A DNA stretch of 64,000 bases from Gordonia oryzae (GTDB lineage Bacteria; Actinomycetota; Actinomycetes; Mycobacteriales; Mycobacteriaceae), in the NCBI RefSeq assembly GCF_003797185.1, contig NZ_RKMH01000001.1:124001-188000 (forward strand), given 5' to 3'. The position numbers and the translations under genes are program-made. Below, in pieces: positions 36,643 through 47,103 of this stretch. How positions within the stretch are numbered: position 1 is the first letter of the stretch; the number at the start of each line of letters is the position of its first letter. The notes under the pieces were generated by a model that was not told the DNA's origin, made no database searches, and saw only the letters and a list, made by a program, of their open reading frames with translations.

Positions 36643-38718
36643 GTGAGCGACGAACGGCATCGGAATCGCCATCGGGATCGAGTGGACCATCCCGCCGACG
36701 GCATGGACCCCGATCGGTTGCGGTATTTCACGCAACCGGTGGATGGACGATCCAGCACCCGGCATCGCCGCCGCCGCACCGGACCGCCGGGCACCTCGTT
36801 GGGATCGTGGCCCGTCCCGCCGTCGCCGGAGGCACCCGACGATCGGGTATCCCGGCTTGGGAATGGTCCCCGGCCCGCGGCACCTCCGGCTGCAACACCA
36901 CAGGCAACGGCACAGGTGCCCGCGCCGCAGTCCGCGGACGGGGCGACCCCGTCAGCGCCACAGCCAACGCTGCGTTCACGCGCTCAGCGGTCGGCTCCTC
37001 CTACCGCGCCGATCCCCGCGCCTCCTCAGGCCGAACCGCAGCAGCCTGAACCGCGGCAGCCTGAACAGCAGCAGGTCGAATCGCAGCAGCCTGAATCGCA
37101 GCAGGATGAGCAGCAGGTCGAATCGCTGCAGGCCGACGTGCAGCAGGTCGAATCGCAGCAGGCCGACGTGCAACAGCCTGAACCGCAACAGCCTGAACCG
37201 CAGCAGGCTGAATCGCAGCAGGCCGACGTGCAGCAGGCCGAACCGCAGCAGCCGCAGCCGGAGCCGGAACGAATCGACGGCGACGACTCGTCAGCCCGCG
37301 AGACCACAGACCGGTCGGTAGGTCTGCGGTGGGAGACAGATGTGGCGCCGGGCGCGCTCGCCGGGCTGGCCGAACCGACGTTGGCGGTTCCGGAGGCCGA
37401 CACCAACCTCACCGATCGAGCCGACACCGAGTCCAGGTGCTCGGACAATCGCGTTGATCACGACCTGACAGCTCCGCACGATCTGATCGAACCGGCCGAC
37501 GACACCATCCTCGCACCAGTTTCCGGCGACTCCCGCCCAGACCTCGACGATCATCCGGAACGTCGTCCGGCGGCGGTCGCGCGTCGGCGCCGACGCCGGA
37601 TCGGTATGGCCGTGGTCGCCGTCGTGTTGCTGGCGCTGGTCGCCGGAGTCGGCTACTGGGGCGCGGACAAGGCTGGGCTCTTCGACTCCCGAAAGGACTA
37701 CTCGGACGCCGCGGGAATCGCCGACGTACTCGTGCACGTCCCGGCCAACGCGTCGATCAAACAGATCGGCCGAATTCTGGTCGACGACAACGTCGTTGGC
37801 AGCGTCCGCGCCTTCGTGGATGCCGCCGACGGAGCCTCCCTGCCCAGTGGCTACTACAAGTTGCGGACCCAGATCCCGGCGAGAGAGGCGGTGAGGATGA
37901 TCACCGACTCCGACTCGACCAACCGGGTCGGGCGCATCGTCGTTCCGCCCGGGACCCCGTTGGACACCAAGCGCGACACCTCGGGGCGACTCACCCCGGG
38001 CATCTTCGCGACGATCGCCGACCAGACCGGCGTCGAGATCAATGGACAACGACTCGGGGTGACCGAGCAGCAGTTGTCCGACGCGGCCGCCACTGCGAAT
38101 ATCACCGCGCTCGGTGTCCCGAGCTGGGCGCAGGATTCGGTAACGGCGCTCAACGGCGACCATCGCCGGATCGAGGGCCTGATCGCGCCCGGCACGTGGG
38201 AGGACATCGATCCCCACGACAACGCCACGCAGATCCTCAACGCCCTGATTACCAAGAGTGCCCTCATGTACGAGGGCTGGGGTGTGGTGAGCAAGAACAA
38301 GTCCGGGCTCAGTCCCTACCAGACGTTGGTGGCCGCATCGTTGTTGCAGGGCGAGGTGCAACCCGACGATTACCCAAAGGTGGCGCGCGTCATCCTGAAC
38401 CGACTCGCCAAAGGTCAACGGCTGGAGTTCGATTCGACTGCCAACTACACGGCCAGCGTCGTCGACCTGAATCTCCATGACGATGCGCTCAAGGCGGATA
38501 CGCCGTGGAACACCTATGTGCGTAAGGGTCTACCGCCGACTCCGATCGGTGCGGTGGAGGAGCCGTCGGTGGAGGCGATGGAACAGCCCGCCGACGGCAA
38601 CTGGCTGTACTTCGTGACCGTCGACTCCAAGGGGACGACACTGTTCACCGACGATTTCGATCAGCATCGGCGCAACATAGCCACCGCATGCCAGAACAAA
38701 TTCATCACGTGCCGGTGA
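36643..38718 (+). CDS. mltG: Endolytic murein transglycosylase MltG with long repetitive N-terminus
   Basis: MltG cleaves nascent glycan strands and so sets peptidoglycan chain length. The GTG at 36643 is chosen because AGGGAGGG lies 8 bases upstream; the frame stays open to 36445 but that is inside ruvX. The 691-residue protein is far longer than M. tuberculosis Rv2553c (417). The extra length is a cytoplasmic N-terminal region rich in Pro, Gln and Glu, with pentapeptide repeats at residues 130-203. One TM follows an Arg-rich stretch (about 322-341, IGMAVVAVVLLALVAGVGYW). The extracellular YceG domain has the catalytic Glu in ASLLQGEVQPDDYPKVARVI and the conserved NTYVRKGLPPTPIG. Its stop overlaps aroE. 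Confidence 0.93.
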   Translation: MSDERHRNRHRDRVDHPADGMDPDRLRYFTQPVDGRSSTRHRRRRTGPPGTSLGSWPVPPSPEAPDDRVSRLGNGPRPAAPPAATPQATAQVPAPQSADGATPSAPQPTLRSRAQRSAPPTAPIPAPPQAEPQQPEPRQPEQQQVESQQPESQQDEQQVESLQADVQQVESQQADVQQPEPQQPEPQQAESQQADVQQAEPQQPQPEPERIDGDDSSARETTDRSVGLRWETDVAPGALAGLAEPTLAVPEADTNLTDRADTESRCSDNRVDHDLTAPHDLIEPADDTILAPVSGDSRPDLDDHPERRPAAVARRRRRRIGMAVVAVVLLALVAGVGYWGADKAGLFDSRKDYSDAAGIADVLVHVPANASIKQIGRILVDDNVVGSVRAFVDAADGASLPSGYYKLRTQIPAREAVRMITDSDSTNRVGRIVVPPGTPLDTKRDTSGRLTPGIFATIADQTGVEINGQRLGVTEQQLSDAAATANITALGVPSWAQDSVTALNGDHRRIEGLIAPGTWEDIDPHDNATQILNALITKSALMYEGWGVVSKNKSGLSPYQTLVAASLLQGEVQPDDYPKVARVILNRLAKGQRLEFDSTANYTASVVDLNLHDDALKADTPWNTYVRKGLPPTPIGAVEEPSVEAMEQPADGNWLYFVTVDSKGTTLFTDDFDQHRRNIATACQNKFITCR
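37030..37251 (+). repeat. Array of about fifteen 15-bp units in mltG
   Basis: Fifteen consecutive units (fourteen of 15 bp, one of 12 bp) with consensus xCNGAAYCGCAGCAG encode pentapeptides such as PEPQQ, VESQQ, ADVQQ and AEPQQ. Units with the same peptide are nearly identical in DNA, suggesting repeated slippage or unequal exchange. The array lies in the disordered cytoplasmic part of MltG. Confidence 0.93.
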
Positions 38719-39632
38719 CGGGTTCACTGGGCGAGACCGGATCGGTGCTCGCGCGCCCGCCGCTGCGAGCCCCGGTGGGCGGGCGCACTGCCCGCCGCGC
38801 CACGGTGCTCGGCTCCCCGGTGTCGCATTCGAGATCCCCGGATCTGCACCTGGCCGCCTACGGTGCCCTGGGGTTGGGGAACTGGACCTACACGCGACGG
38901 GAGTGCACCGCAGCGGATCTGCCGGGGGTCGTCGCCGCGGCGCCGGCCGACCAGATCGGTTTCTCGGTCACGATGCCGGGCAAACTCGCCGCGCTCGCCG
39001 TCGCCGACGAGCGCACCGAACGCGCGGTCCTGGTGGGTTCGGCGAACACACTGGTGCGGACTGGGAACGGTTGGCGTGCGGACTGCACCGACATCGATGG
39101 CATGACCGGAGCACTCGAACACCTCGGTGTCGACGCCAGCGCCGTCGGTGCCGACCTTCCCGATTCGGCAGTGCTCGTCGGGGCCGGCGGTACGGCGCTG
39201 CCGACCATCGCGGCGCTCGCCGCGGTCGGGATCGGCGAACTCACCGTCGTCGCGCGCAGCGCGCAGCGCGCCGCCGACGTGCTCACGCTGGCGCGCGATC
39301 TCGGGATGTCGGTGCAGGTGGCCGCGTTCGCGAGTACCGACGATCTGAACCGGCGTTGCCGTGACGGCGCGGTCACCGTCTCCACGGTCCCGGCGTCGGC
39401 TACCGCACCGGTGATCGACGCCGTGGCGGGCTCGGCGCGTCTGGTTGAGGTCATCTACGACCCGTGGCCCACCCCTCTGGCCGCCGCGGTTCGGGCCGCG
39501 GGTGGTCGGGTGGCCGGTGGACTGGTGATGCTGCTGCACCAGGCGTTCAGCCAGGTCGAGCAATTCACGGGGCTGCCGGCACCGCGCTCGGTGATGGTCG
39601 AGGTGTTCGCCGGAGCCGACGCGGCCTCCTGA
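38715..39632 (+). CDS. aroE: Shikimate dehydrogenase
   Basis: NADPH-dependent reduction of 3-dehydroshikimate to shikimate. The 305-residue protein has the substrate-binding start VLGSPVSHSRSPDLHLAAY, the catalytic Lys in FSVTMPGKLAAL, the catalytic Asp in CTDIDGMTGAL and a Rossmann Gly-rich turn (VLVGAGGTALPTIAAL). GTG 38715 forms a GTGA overlap with the mltG stop and is preferred; ATG 38688 would add nine residues. It begins a run of shikimate genes interrupted only by the prepilin peptidase. Confidence 0.93.
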   Translation: MTGSLGETGSVLARPPLRAPVGGRTARRATVLGSPVSHSRSPDLHLAAYGALGLGNWTYTRRECTAADLPGVVAAAPADQIGFSVTMPGKLAALAVADERTERAVLVGSANTLVRTGNGWRADCTDIDGMTGALEHLGVDASAVGADLPDSAVLVGAGGTALPTIAALAAVGIGELTVVARSAQRAADVLTLARDLGMSVQVAAFASTDDLNRRCRDGAVTVSTVPASATAPVIDAVAGSARLVEVIYDPWPTPLAAAVRAAGGRVAGGLVMLLHQAFSQVEQFTGLPAPRSVMVEVFAGADAAS

Positions 39633-39722
39633 GGCGCGCACAGAGACGCGACGGTCCACAGGCCGACGCGGGCGGGCTGTGCGGCGCAGGAGCCCACCGA
39701 CGCCATCGATCACACTGGCGGC

Positions 39723-40109
39723 ATGGTTGCGACGGCTCTGGTGGTGATGGTTTGGCTTGCAATGGTCGCCGAGTGCGACCGGCGCACCGCGCGCATCCCG
39801 AATCGATTGCTGTGGCCGGGCGTGCTTGCGGTGGTCGTCGGCGGGCTGATATCCCCGCACGTGCTGATCGCGGCCCTGGCCGGCTCCGTTCCGTACCTAC
39901 TGGCGTTCGCCCGCCGCTGGTGCGGGGGAGGTGACGTCAAACTCGGATTCGTCCTCGGAGGCATCCTCGCGTACCCGGTCGCGGCACTGCTGATGGTTGC
40001 CCTCGCCCAGGTGGGAGTCCTGATCGGACATCGACGTGGCGGCCCGGTGCGACGACCACACGGCCCCACGCTGATCCTTGCCGCGGTCCTCGTCCTGGCG
40101 TTCGGTTGA
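39723..40109 (+). CDS. Small A24-type prepilin peptidase
   Basis: A 128-residue membrane protein with about four TM helices. The two catalytic aspartates of the type IV prepilin peptidase family are present: the first in [15 protein letters not shown] and the second in the GGGDVKLGF motif. It lacks the N-terminal zinc/methylase domain of full-length PilD, as do other actinobacterial homologues (Rv2551c occupies the same place). It may process Flp/Tad-type pilins encoded elsewhere; no pilin gene lies in the window. The start has no ribosome site, which suggests a leaderless or coupled transcript. Confidence 0.88.
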   Translation: MVATALVVMVWLAMVAECDRRTARIPNRLLWPGVLAVVVGGLISPHVLIAALAGSVPYLLAFARRWCGGGDVKLGFVLGGILAYPVAALLMVALAQVGVLIGHRRGGPVRRPHGPTLILAAVLVLAFG

Positions 40110-40197
40110 GCCTCGCGCGCGGGTCGTCACCGCCGGTGACCGGGCCCGGTCAAGGCTGTCCGCGGGCCGCGTGGCCCGCATGGAACAATGGGTTCTC

Positions 40198-41384
40198 GTG
40201 TTGCGCTGGATAACAGCCGGAGAGTCGCATGGCCCGGCACTCGTGGCGATCGTCGAGGGTATGGTCGCCGGAGTTGAGATCACCTCGTCGGATATCGCCG
40301 AGCAGTTGGCCCGTCGCCGTCTCGGATACGGACGAGGGGCCCGGATGAAGTTCGAGGCCGACAAGGTGACGGTGATCGGCGGCCTGCGCCACGGACGGTC
40401 GATGGGCGGGCCGATCGCGGTCGAGATCGGTAACACCGAGTGGCCCAAATGGGAGACGGTGATGTCGGCCGATCCGGTCGACGCCGCCGAACTCGACGGC
40501 AGCGCGCGCAATGCGCCCCTCACCCGCCCGCGTCCCGGGCACGCCGACTATTCGGGGATGCTCAAGTACGGCTTCGACGATGCGCGCCCGGTCCTCGAGC
40601 GGGCCAGTGCCCGCGAAACCGCCGCGCGGGTAGCGGCGGGCACCGTCGCCCGCAACTTCCTACGGCAGGTACTCGGGGTCGACATCGTCTCGCATGTGAT
40701 CTCCATCGGGGCCAGCGAGCCCTACGACGGCCCGCCGCCCCGGATCGCCGATCTCGACGCGATCGACGCGAGCCCGGTCCGTGCCTTTGACTCTGACGCC
40801 GAGGCAGCGATGATCGCCGAGATCGAGGCGGCCAAGAAGGACGGCGACACCCTCGGTGGTGTGGTGGAGGTCGTCGCGACGAATGTGCCGGTCGGGCTCG
40901 GCTCGCACGTGAGTGGCGAGACCCGCCTCGACGCCAGACTCGCCGGTGCACTCATGGGAATCCAGGCGATCAAGGGGGTCGAGGTCGGTGACGGTTTCGC
41001 GACCGCGCGTCGCCGTGGCAGCGCCGCACACGATGAGATGGTCCCTGGACCCGACGGGGTGCTGCGATCGACCAACCGGGCCGGTGGCCTCGAGGGCGGC
41101 ATGACCAACGGCGAGGACGTGCGGGTGAGGGTGGCGATGAAGCCGATCTCGACGGTGCCGCGCGCCCTGTCGACCATTGACATGAGCACCGGCGATCGGG
41201 CCAGCGCCATCCATCAACGATCCGACGTGTGCGCGGTGCCCGCGGCGGGTGTGGTCGCCGAGGCCATGGTCGCTCTGGTCCTCGCCCAGGCCGCGTTGGA
41301 GAAGTTTGGCGGCGATTCGGCCACCGAGACCGGGGAGAATCTGCGCGGCTACCTCAAGCACGTCGAGTCCCGGCCCCCGCGTTC

Positions 41385-41388
<4 letters not shown>
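40198..41388 (+). CDS. aroC: Chorismate synthase
   Basis: Forms chorismate from EPSP using reduced flavin. The 396-residue protein starts [12 protein letters not shown] (M. tuberculosis AroF starts [12 protein letters not shown]), and contains the further signatures [13 protein letters not shown] and [19 protein letters not shown] 40198 is chosen by this match; ATG 40180 would add six residues. The stop forms an ATGA overlap with aroK, making aroC-aroK-aroB a coupled set. Confidence 0.96.
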
Positions 41389-43060
<1,672 letters not shown>

Positions 43061-43135
43061 GCCTGATGATTCCGGGCCGGATAATTCCGAGCCGGACAAT
43101 TCTGGGCCTGACGAATCTGAGCCGGACAGCCAGGG
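43061..43135 (+). repeat. 15-bp imperfect tandem repeat x5 directly after aroB
   Basis: Five units of GCC(T/G)GAYRATTCYGR type begin at the base after the aroB stop codon and run to 43135. In one frame they encode S(E/G)PD(D/N/E/S) repeats. The array is more diverged than those in apt or alaS. Confidence 0.85.
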
Positions 43136-43408
43136 GCGGCGTCGGCGTCTGAACAGTGGGTCGGCTCGCCCGTCTACTTCGGCGAGCCGTACCCCGGTGG
43201 GATGCTGGCGCGTGCCGGACTGGAATCGTCGGTGGCCGACTGGCGCCAGGGACCGTGGGGATGATCCGCGCGAACGACCCGACTTTCGTGTGGTGGAGCA
43301 CCCCGATACCGACTGGTCGAATGCGAGCTCTGGGCTGCCGACGAACGGTGCGCCTGGGTGACTACGTGTGCATCGCTGCCTGCAGAGGTCTCTCGGTACG
43401 ACGAGTAG
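43121..43408 (+). pseudogene. Unidentified frameshifted coding remnant
   Basis: Three stretches with protein-like composition join across two compensating frame changes: SEQWVGSPVYFGEPYPGG onward to QGPWG (frame of aroB, to 43264), then DDPRERPDFRVVEHPDTDW (next frame, to about 43318), then ELWAADERCAWVTTCASL to a TAG at 43408 (aroB frame again). There is no start codon, and I recognise no family. It could be the tail of a lost gene, replaced at its front by the repeat array. The remaining sequence to 43527 shows nothing. Confidence 0.4.
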
Positions 43409-43527
43409 TGCGCGTTGATGCGCAATCTACCCTTCGACGACACTCTCGGGAATCGCCCGTTGCCTGGCGGGCCGGCTTCGCCGCTAAGTGAGTCGCCGCA
43501 CGTTGCCCGAGGACCGGACGAGGTGCG

Positions 43528-44037
43528 TCAGACCCGCTCGATCTGCTCGGTCGGCTGCGCGTCGGGGTGTACCGACCAGTCGTCGTCTTGTGCGTTCTTG
43601 CGCTGATCGCGGCGCATCAGCCAGCGACCCACCGCCGCGCCGACGAACGCCGGGACAAAGATCAGCAGCGCGGTGAACGAGCCACCGGCGATCAGTTCGA
43701 CCCACAGGCTGGCCTGACCGATCCCGGCGAAGACGAAACTGCCCAGGAGCCACGAGATGAGACCCGCGACGACACCTGCGAAAACGCCGGCCTTGAGCCA
43801 GCGGACGGTCAGATCCTCGTAATCGTCGGGATCGAGGTTGGCCCGCGCGTCGGCGATGCCGTCGATTCCGCCCCAGACCAGGGACACCAGCACGACCGCC
43901 GCGACCGCGATCGTCTTCCACACCGTGGAGTGCAGGGGAGCGTGGATGATGGCCAGTCCGAGTGCCACTCGGGCCGCGACGTGTACCGCGGTCATGACGA
44001 CTCCGCGCAGCAACCAGGAGGAGAACATGCCGATCAC
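43528..44037 (-). CDS. Four-TM membrane protein of the B-4DMT type (Rv2536-like)
   Basis: A 169-residue integral membrane protein with four hydrophobic segments (LLRGVVMTAVHVAARVALGL; IAVAAVVLVSLVWGGIDG; AGVFAGVVAGLISWLLGSFV; FTALLIFVPAFVGAAVG) and a polar, acidic C-terminal tail. Such proteins are annotated as B-4DMT family transporters; no substrate is known. Rv2536 occupies the matching place between the aro cluster and pepQ in M. tuberculosis. It is divergent from pepQ with 93 bp between. Confidence 0.8.
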   Translation of the reverse strand: MIGMFSSWLLRGVVMTAVHVAARVALGLAIIHAPLHSTVWKTIAVAAVVLVSLVWGGIDGIADARANLDPDDYEDLTVRWLKAGVFAGVVAGLISWLLGSFVFAGIGQASLWVELIAGGSFTALLIFVPAFVGAAVGRWLMRRDQRKNAQDDDWSVHPDAQPTEQIERV

Positions 44038-44118
44038 GTTACTAGAGGGTCAGCACATCCAGTGCTCTTGGCCACACTTTGCGTCAAGTCGTCCGCCCGG
44101 TGCCGAAACGTGTCCGGC

Positions 44119-44131
44119 TAGCGTGAACCGA
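44119..44131 (+). promoter_or_regulatory. Candidate leaderless promoter of pepQ
   Basis: TAGCGT (44119-44124) lies six bases before the pepQ ATG, which would place the first transcribed base at the start codon. No ribosome site precedes the ATG, consistent with a leaderless message as is common in mycobacteria. Confidence 0.35.
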
Positions 44132-45237
44132 TGACCCCTACACATGACTACGCTGGTCGTCGTGATCGGCTGCGTGACCTGATCGGTGGCGGTGACCATG
44201 CCGTCGATGCCTTCCTGGTCGGCGATCTCACCAACATGCGCTACCTGACCGGGTTCACCGGCTCCAACGGCGCGGTGTTGATCTCGGCCTCGGGTCCGGC
44301 GGGTGACCGGATCTGCACCGACGGCCGCTATCAGACCCAGGTCCGTGAGCAAGCCGGTGACCTCGATGCCGTCCTCGCCCGAGACTGTCCACCGGCACTG
44401 CTGCGCGTCGCCGCCGACGCCGAGGCGCGCCGAATCGGTTTCGAGGCCGATGCGCTCACGGTCGCCGAGCACCGGGCCCTCGATGCGGACGCACCCGATG
44501 GTGTCGAACTCATCGGCCGGACCGGCCTGGTCCAGGGCCTACGGGAGATCAAGGATGCCGGGGAGATCGCACTGCTGCGGCAAGCCTGCCGGATCGGCGA
44601 CGAGGCACTTGCGGCGCTGATCTACGGCGGGGGCTTACGGGCGGGTGCCACCGAGCGAGAGGTCGCCCGTGCCCTGGAGTGGGAGATGTACCGCCACGGT
44701 GCAGATGCGGTGGCCTTCGAGACGATCGTCGCCGCCGGCGCCCACTCGGCGATCCCACACCATCGCCCCACCCATGACGTGCTCGCCGACGGCGACTTCG
44801 TCAAGATCGACTTCGGTGCGGTGTTCGGTGGTTACCACTCGGACATGACCCGGACCTTCGTGCTCGGTCACGCCGCGCCGTGGCAGCGTGAGATATACGA
44901 GCTCGTCGCCACCGCGCAGGCGGCCGGGCGCGCGGCGCTGCACCCGGGCGCAGACCTGCGCGTGGTGGACGCCGCGGCCAGGGTGGTGATCGCCGACGCC
45001 GGTCACGCGGAGAACTACGTGCACGGTCTCGGACACGGAGTTGGCCTCGAAATCCACGAAGCGCCCGGAATCGGCAAGCTCGCAACAGGTACACTGCCAT
45101 GCGGCGCAGCGGTGACCGTGGAACCTGGGGTCTACCTCCCGGGCCGAGGTGGAGTCAGGATTGAGGACACCCTCGTCGTCACCGACGGCGATCCGGAGCT
45201 GCTGACCGCCAGCGACAAGACATTCACCGTCATCTGA
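44131..45237 (+). CDS. pepQ: Xaa-Pro dipeptidase / aminopeptidase (M24B)
   Basis: Cytoplasmic metallopeptidase that removes residues preceding proline. The 368-residue protein has an N-terminal creatinase-like domain and a pita-bread catalytic domain with the five metal ligands in [17 protein letters not shown] (two Asp), [13 protein letters not shown] (His), VEPGVYLPG (Glu) and VRIEDTLVV (Glu). It lies 35 bp before efp, as in M. tuberculosis (Rv2535c-Rv2534c), a pairing that links proline peptide turnover with the polyproline translation factor only by position. Confidence 0.93.
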   Translation: MTPTHDYAGRRDRLRDLIGGGDHAVDAFLVGDLTNMRYLTGFTGSNGAVLISASGPAGDRICTDGRYQTQVREQAGDLDAVLARDCPPALLRVAADAEARRIGFEADALTVAEHRALDADAPDGVELIGRTGLVQGLREIKDAGEIALLRQACRIGDEALAALIYGGGLRAGATEREVARALEWEMYRHGADAVAFETIVAAGAHSAIPHHRPTHDVLADGDFVKIDFGAVFGGYHSDMTRTFVLGHAAPWQREIYELVATAQAAGRAALHPGADLRVVDAAARVVIADAGHAENYVHGLGHGVGLEIHEAPGIGKLATGTLPCGAAVTVEPGVYLPGRGGVRIEDTLVVTDGDPELLTASDKTFTVI

Positions 45238-45272
45238 CGGTTCTCGACGTCAAGAAGGAAGAGACGACGCAT

Positions 45273-45836
45273 ATGGCGACCACCGCCGATTTCAAGAACG
45301 GCCTCGTGCTGCGCATGGATGACCAGCTCTGGCAGATCCTGGAGTTCCAGCACGTCAAGCCCGGCAAGGGTCCGGCCTTCGTGCGCACCAAGATCAAGAA
45401 CATCCTGTCGGGCAAGACCGTCGACAAGACCTTCAACGCCGGGGTCAAGGTGGAGACCGCGACCGTCGACCGTCGTGACATGACCTACCTCTACAACGAC
45501 GGCACCGACTACGTCTTCATGGACGCCCAGGACTACGAGCAGTACTCGCTCGCGCCGGCAACCGTCGGTGACGGCGCGCGGTTCCTGTTGGAGAACATGA
45601 CCGTGCAGGTCTCGCTCAACGACGGCACCCCGCTGTTCGTCGAGCTGCCGGTCACCGTCGAGCTCGAGGTCACCCACACCGATCCGGGCCTGCAGGGCGA
45701 CCGCTCCACCGGTGGCACCAAGCCGGCCACCGTGGAGACCGGTACCGAGATCGCGGTTCCGCTGTTCATCAACACCGGCGACAAACTGAAGATCGACTCG
45801 CGCGACGGCAGTTACCTCGGCCGCGTCAACAACTAG
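45273..45836 (+). CDS. efp: Translation elongation factor P
   Basis: EF-P rescues ribosomes stalled at proline runs. The 187-residue protein has three beta-barrel domains, beginning [13 protein letters not shown]. The tip of domain I reads [18 protein letters not shown]; the modified-residue position is the Lys of PGKGP, and no modification enzyme gene is nearby. A GAAGGAAGAG ribosome site precedes the ATG. Confidence 0.97.
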   Translation: MATTADFKNGLVLRMDDQLWQILEFQHVKPGKGPAFVRTKIKNILSGKTVDKTFNAGVKVETATVDRRDMTYLYNDGTDYVFMDAQDYEQYSLAPATVGDGARFLLENMTVQVSLNDGTPLFVELPVTVELEVTHTDPGLQGDRSTGGTKPATVETGTEIAVPLFINTGDKLKIDSRDGSYLGRVNN

Positions 45837-45851
45837 CGAGATCCCCAACAC

Positions 45852-46319
45852 GTGAAGCAGCCCGGAACCCGACACAAGGCGCGTCGCCGCGCCATCGACC
45901 TGCTGTTCGAGGCGGAGGCCAAGGACGTCAGCCCGGCCGAACTCATCGCCGAACGGCGGGAGCTGGTCCGTACCGACGAGAGTGTCGGACAGATCCACCC
46001 TTACACCGCACGGGTCATCGACGGTCTGGTGGCCGACCAGGCGCAGATCGATGCGGTCATCTCCTCGCACCTGAAGGGCTGGACCCTGGCCCGGTTGCCG
46101 GCGGTGGACCGGGCGATCCTACGCCTGGCCACGTGGGAGTTGTTCCACGCCACCGACGTCGACCCGGTCGTCGTGGTCGATGAGGCGGTCGAACTCGCGA
46201 AGGAACTGTCCACCGACGACTCGCCCGCCTTCGTCAACGGGGTGCTGCAGACGATCGCCGACCTTGCTCCGCAGGTGCGGGCCGCGCAGGCGGCGGGATC
46301 GGATCGCGACAGCCACTGA
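45852..46319 (+). CDS. nusB: Transcription antitermination protein NusB
   Basis: NusB binds boxA RNA with NusE (S10) in rRNA antitermination. The 155-residue all-helical protein begins with the conserved [19 protein letters not shown] and contains [19 protein letters not shown] and [22 protein letters not shown]. The GTG at 45852 follows efp by 15 bases. Its last bases are copied into the 24-bp repeat that follows. Confidence 0.95.
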   Translation: MKQPGTRHKARRRAIDLLFEAEAKDVSPAELIAERRELVRTDESVGQIHPYTARVIDGLVADQAQIDAVISSHLKGWTLARLPAVDRAILRLATWELFHATDVDPVVVVDEAVELAKELSTDDSPAFVNGVLQTIADLAPQVRAAQAAGSDRDSH

Positions 46320-46433
46320 GCCGCCGCGGCCCGAGTCCACTGAGCCGCCGCGGCCCGAGTCCACTGAGCCGGCACGGCCCGAGTCCACTGAGCCGGCACG
46401 GCCCGAGTCCGGTTCGGCCCGAGTCCGGTTCGG
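46320..46433 (+). repeat. 24-bp tandem repeat array directly after nusB
   Basis: Units begin one base after the nusB stop: 46320-46343 and 46344-46367 are identical, 46368-46391 differs by two bases, 46392-46415 is a diverged fourth copy, and a shorter partial copy continues to about 46433. Each full unit ends GAGTCCACTGA, so it repeats the CACTGA of the nusB terminus, stop codon included. Confidence 0.92.
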
Positions 46434-46480
46434 CCCACATGATCCCGGCGTGTAGTCTTGGCCGCGACAGACATCCTTTA

Positions 46481-46510
46481 ACGATCCGTCCCGTGAGGCG
46501 GAGAAGGAGG
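46481..46510 (+). promoter_or_regulatory. PyrR-binding RNA hairpin overlapping the pyrR ribosome site
   Basis: In the RNA, CCGUC (46486-46490) pairs with GGCGG (46497-46501) around the loop CCGUGA, giving the conserved UCC-G-GAGGC arrangement of PyrR binding loops. It is followed at once by GAGAAGGAGG, the ribosome site of pyrR (GTG at 46516). UMP-loaded PyrR bound here would hide the ribosome site. PyrR-dependent translational repression is known from Mycobacterium smegmatis. Confidence 0.75.
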
Positions 46511-46515
46511 TCGGC

Positions 46516-47103
46516 GTGGTCACGCCCACCGACGGTACCCCCTCGGGTAGACGAGTTCTCCTTGACGCCGGGGACGTCTCGCGGACCATCGCCCGCGTCG
46601 CGCACCAGGTGATCGAAAAGAATGCGCTGGACGCCCCCGACGCCCGCCGCGTCATCATCATCGGCATTCCCACTCGTGGCACCACTCTCGCCGACCGCTT
46701 GGCCGTCAAGATCGGAGAGTTCGCCGGACGCGAGATCCCCGTCGGCTATCTCGACATCACCCTGTATCGCGACGATCTGCGCGACAAACCCCACCGTCCT
46801 CTCGAGCGCACGATGGTGCCGCCCGGCGGCGTCGACCACGCGATCGTGATCCTCGTCGACGATGTCCTGTACTCCGGTCGTACGGTGCGGGCCGCGCTCG
46901 ACGCCCTGCGCGACCTCGGCCGCCCCGACGCGGTGCAACTCGCCGTCCTCATCGATCGTGGTCACCGCGAATTGCCCTTGCGTGCCGACTATGTCGGCAA
47001 GAACATTCCGACCTCACGCGAGGAGAGCGTGGCCGTGCACCTCGTTGAGCACGACGGGCTCGACGAGGTCGTGCTGAGCGCGGCCGGGGCGGGGGAGCGC
47101 TGA
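46516..47103 (+). CDS. pyrR: Pyrimidine operon regulator PyrR / uracil phosphoribosyltransferase
   Basis: A 195-residue type I phosphoribosyltransferase-fold RNA-binding regulator. The PRPP loop reads [31 protein letters not shown] and [14 protein letters not shown] are the other family marks. It senses UMP and represses the pyr operon through an RNA hairpin in its own leader, and usually keeps weak uracil phosphoribosyltransferase activity. GTG 46516 is set by AAGGAGG six bases upstream. The stop overlaps pyrB by one base (TGATG). In M. tuberculosis pyrR (Rv1379) is far from nusB (Rv2533c), so the junction with nusB is a rearrangement relative to that genome. Confidence 0.96.
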   Translation: MVTPTDGTPSGRRVLLDAGDVSRTIARVAHQVIEKNALDAPDARRVIIIGIPTRGTTLADRLAVKIGEFAGREIPVGYLDITLYRDDLRDKPHRPLERTMVPPGGVDHAIVILVDDVLYSGRTVRAALDALRDLGRPDAVQLAVLIDRGHRELPLRADYVGKNIPTSREESVAVHLVEHDGLDEVVLSAAGAGER

